Origin: Chloracidobacterium sp. UBA7659 | GTDB lineage: Bacteria; Acidobacteriota; Blastocatellia; Pyrinomonadales; Pyrinomonadaceae | NCBI GenBank assembly: GCA_002483395.1 | Contig: DLHV01000107.1 | Span: 20,101-25,380, forward strand | DNA length: 5,280 nucleotides | Reading direction: 5' to 3' | Shown: positions 4,252-5,280 of the stretch, one piece after another | Numbering within the stretch: the first letter of the stretch is position 1 | Layout: every line of letters begins with the position of its first letter | Program-made: the position numbers and the translations under genes | Notes under the pieces: generated by a model | Told to the model about the DNA's origin: nothing | What the model saw: the letters and a program-made list of their open reading frames with translations, nothing else | Databases searched by the model: none

Positions 4252-5280
4252 ATGAGCAATAGTTTTTACATTACAACCCCAATTTATTACGCGAACAGCC
4301 TTCCGCACCTCGGGCACCTTTACACGACGATTGTTGCAGACGTAATACACCGTTACAAAAAACAGCGCGGCTTTGACGTCTATTTTTTGACCGGAACAGA
4401 CGAGCACGGCGTCAATATTCAGCGAGCGGCCCAAAAAAATGGCCGGACGCCGAAGGAACAGGTCGATTACATTTCGGGCGAGTTGAAGCGTATGTTTCAC
4501 GATTTCGGCCTCGACACCGAAAACGGTGGCTACGACATCTTCATGCGAACGACCGAGCCGTTTCACTACGAAGGCGTTCAGCATCTGTGGCGGGAGATCG
4601 CGAAAAACAAGACGCCGAAGGGCAACGACAATATTTACAAGGGTTTCTACGAAGGCTGGTTTTGTGCTCCATGTGCTGCCTTTAAGTTGGAAGGTGAGTA
4701 TTACATTCCTGAAGGCGAGGATATTCCGTATTGTTCGATCCATGAACGCTCGCTCGACAAAGTGTCCGAAGAAAGTTACTTCTTCCGGCTGTCCGATTAT
4801 GACGAATTTTTGATCGAGTCGATCGAACGCGATGCTGGACTTGTACGTCCCGAATCTCGCCGTAATGAAGTGCTTTCGTTTGTAAAGGGCGGATTGCAGG
4901 ACTTGTCGATCAGCCGGCAAAAGTCGTCTGTTTCGTGGGGCGTCCCTGTGCCGGACGACGAAAATCATGTGATGTACGTCTGGCTCGACGCGCTTTCGAA
5001 TTACATCACCGCCACTGGATACGGCAATTCGGAACGTGCCGCCGTCGGATTCGAAAAATACTGGCAGAATGCTATGCATCTTGTCGGCAAGGACATTCTG
5101 AGGTTCCACACGGTTTACTGGTTTTCGTTCCTGAAAGCGGCAGGCTTGGAGTTGCCGAAAACGGTGTTTGCACATGGAATGTGGCTCGACATCGATGGCC
5201 GTAAGATGGGTAAAACCTTAGGTAACGTAATAGAAGTTGATGTATTACATAAACATTTCTCGGTGGATTCAATCCGGTAT
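4252..5280 (+). CDS. metG: Methionyl-tRNA synthetase, N-terminal 343 residues (runs off right edge)
   Basis: From the ATG at 4252 the frame is open to the window end for exactly 343 codons. The enzyme charges tRNA-Met, initiator and elongator, in the cytoplasm. Class I features are in order: FYITTPIYYANSLPHLGH (5-22), with the HIGH motif as His19-Leu-Gly-His22; FLTGTDEHG (45-53); a connective-peptide zinc knuckle with Cys138-x-x-Cys141 and Cys161-x-x-His164; DLSISRQ (217-223); SWGVPVP (228-234); YVWLDALSNY (242-251); VGKDILRFH (278-286); and the KMSKS motif as KMGKT (318-322). The single CxxC/CxxH zinc site resembles the Thermus-type enzyme rather than E. coli. The anticodon-binding domain is beyond the edge. 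The start matches the family N-terminus. No Shine-Dalgarno is visible, and a terminator-like hairpin abuts it. Confidence 0.96.
   Translation, partial: MSNSFYITTPIYYANSLPHLGHLYTTIVADVIHRYKKQRGFDVYFLTGTDEHGVNIQRAAQKNGRTPKEQVDYISGELKRMFHDFGLDTENGGYDIFMRTTEPFHYEGVQHLWREIAKNKTPKGNDNIYKGFYEGWFCAPCAAFKLEGEYYIPEGEDIPYCSIHERSLDKVSEESYFFRLSDYDEFLIESIERDAGLVRPESRRNEVLSFVKGGLQDLSISRQKSSVSWGVPVPDDENHVMYVWLDALSNYITATGYGNSERAAVGFEKYWQNAMHLVGKDILRFHTVYWFSFLKAAGLELPKTVFAHGMWLDIDGRKMGKTLGNVIEVDVLHKHFSVDSIRY

Noticed and set aside
4228..5175. 315-codon open frame on the minus strand
   Set aside because: It lies wholly antisense to metG, its translation has no recognisable motif, and metG is certain from HLGH, the zinc knuckle and KMGKT. 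Long antisense frames are common opposite GC-biased codons.

Overview
This is an ordinary chromosomal segment of a mid-GC bacterium, with dense and mostly co-directional genes. The larC, folE, M28 peptidase and metG products all look like those I associate with Acidobacteriota, perhaps the Blastocatellia/Pyrinomonadaceae side. That placement is from memory of protein style, not a database result. No phage, transposase, CRISPR, rRNA or tRNA gene was seen.

Layout. Positions 1-195 (minus) hold the first 65 codons of argS (arginyl-tRNA synthetase), which runs off the left edge. A 133-bp divergent gap (196-328) carries a good sigma70-type promoter for argS. Then come larC (329-1555), encoding the full-length nickel-pincer cofactor metallochelatase, and, 16 bp later, folE (1572-2153, GTP cyclohydrolase I), probably in one transcript. 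The gap 2154-2335 is the most structured non-coding part. It has a near-perfect 30-bp inverted repeat that looks like a REP/BIME pair, a weak 8-bp inverted repeat, an 18-bp direct repeat, and a 16-bp palindrome just upstream of the next gene. Positions 2336-3994 encode a secreted M28 metallopeptidase with a PA-type insert. Overlapping its stop codon (TGATG) is a 58-residue Phd/YefM-like antitoxin-type protein (3994-4170) with no toxin gene after it. A hairpin plus T-tract (4217-4249) ends two bases before metG (4252 to the right edge), which encodes the N-terminal 343 residues of methionyl-tRNA synthetase.

How the genes work together. Two aminoacyl-tRNA synthetases bracket a cofactor pair (LarC for the nickel-pincer nucleotide, FolE for the folate/pterin route) and an exported peptidase with a coupled small regulator-like protein. 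No common pathway is evident. larB, larE and larA, the usual partners of larC, are not in view. No complete new system is present. The best leads are the REP-like element, the toxin-less antitoxin-like gene, the terminator-like hairpin against the metG start, and an in-frame A AAA AAC slippery heptamer in larC.
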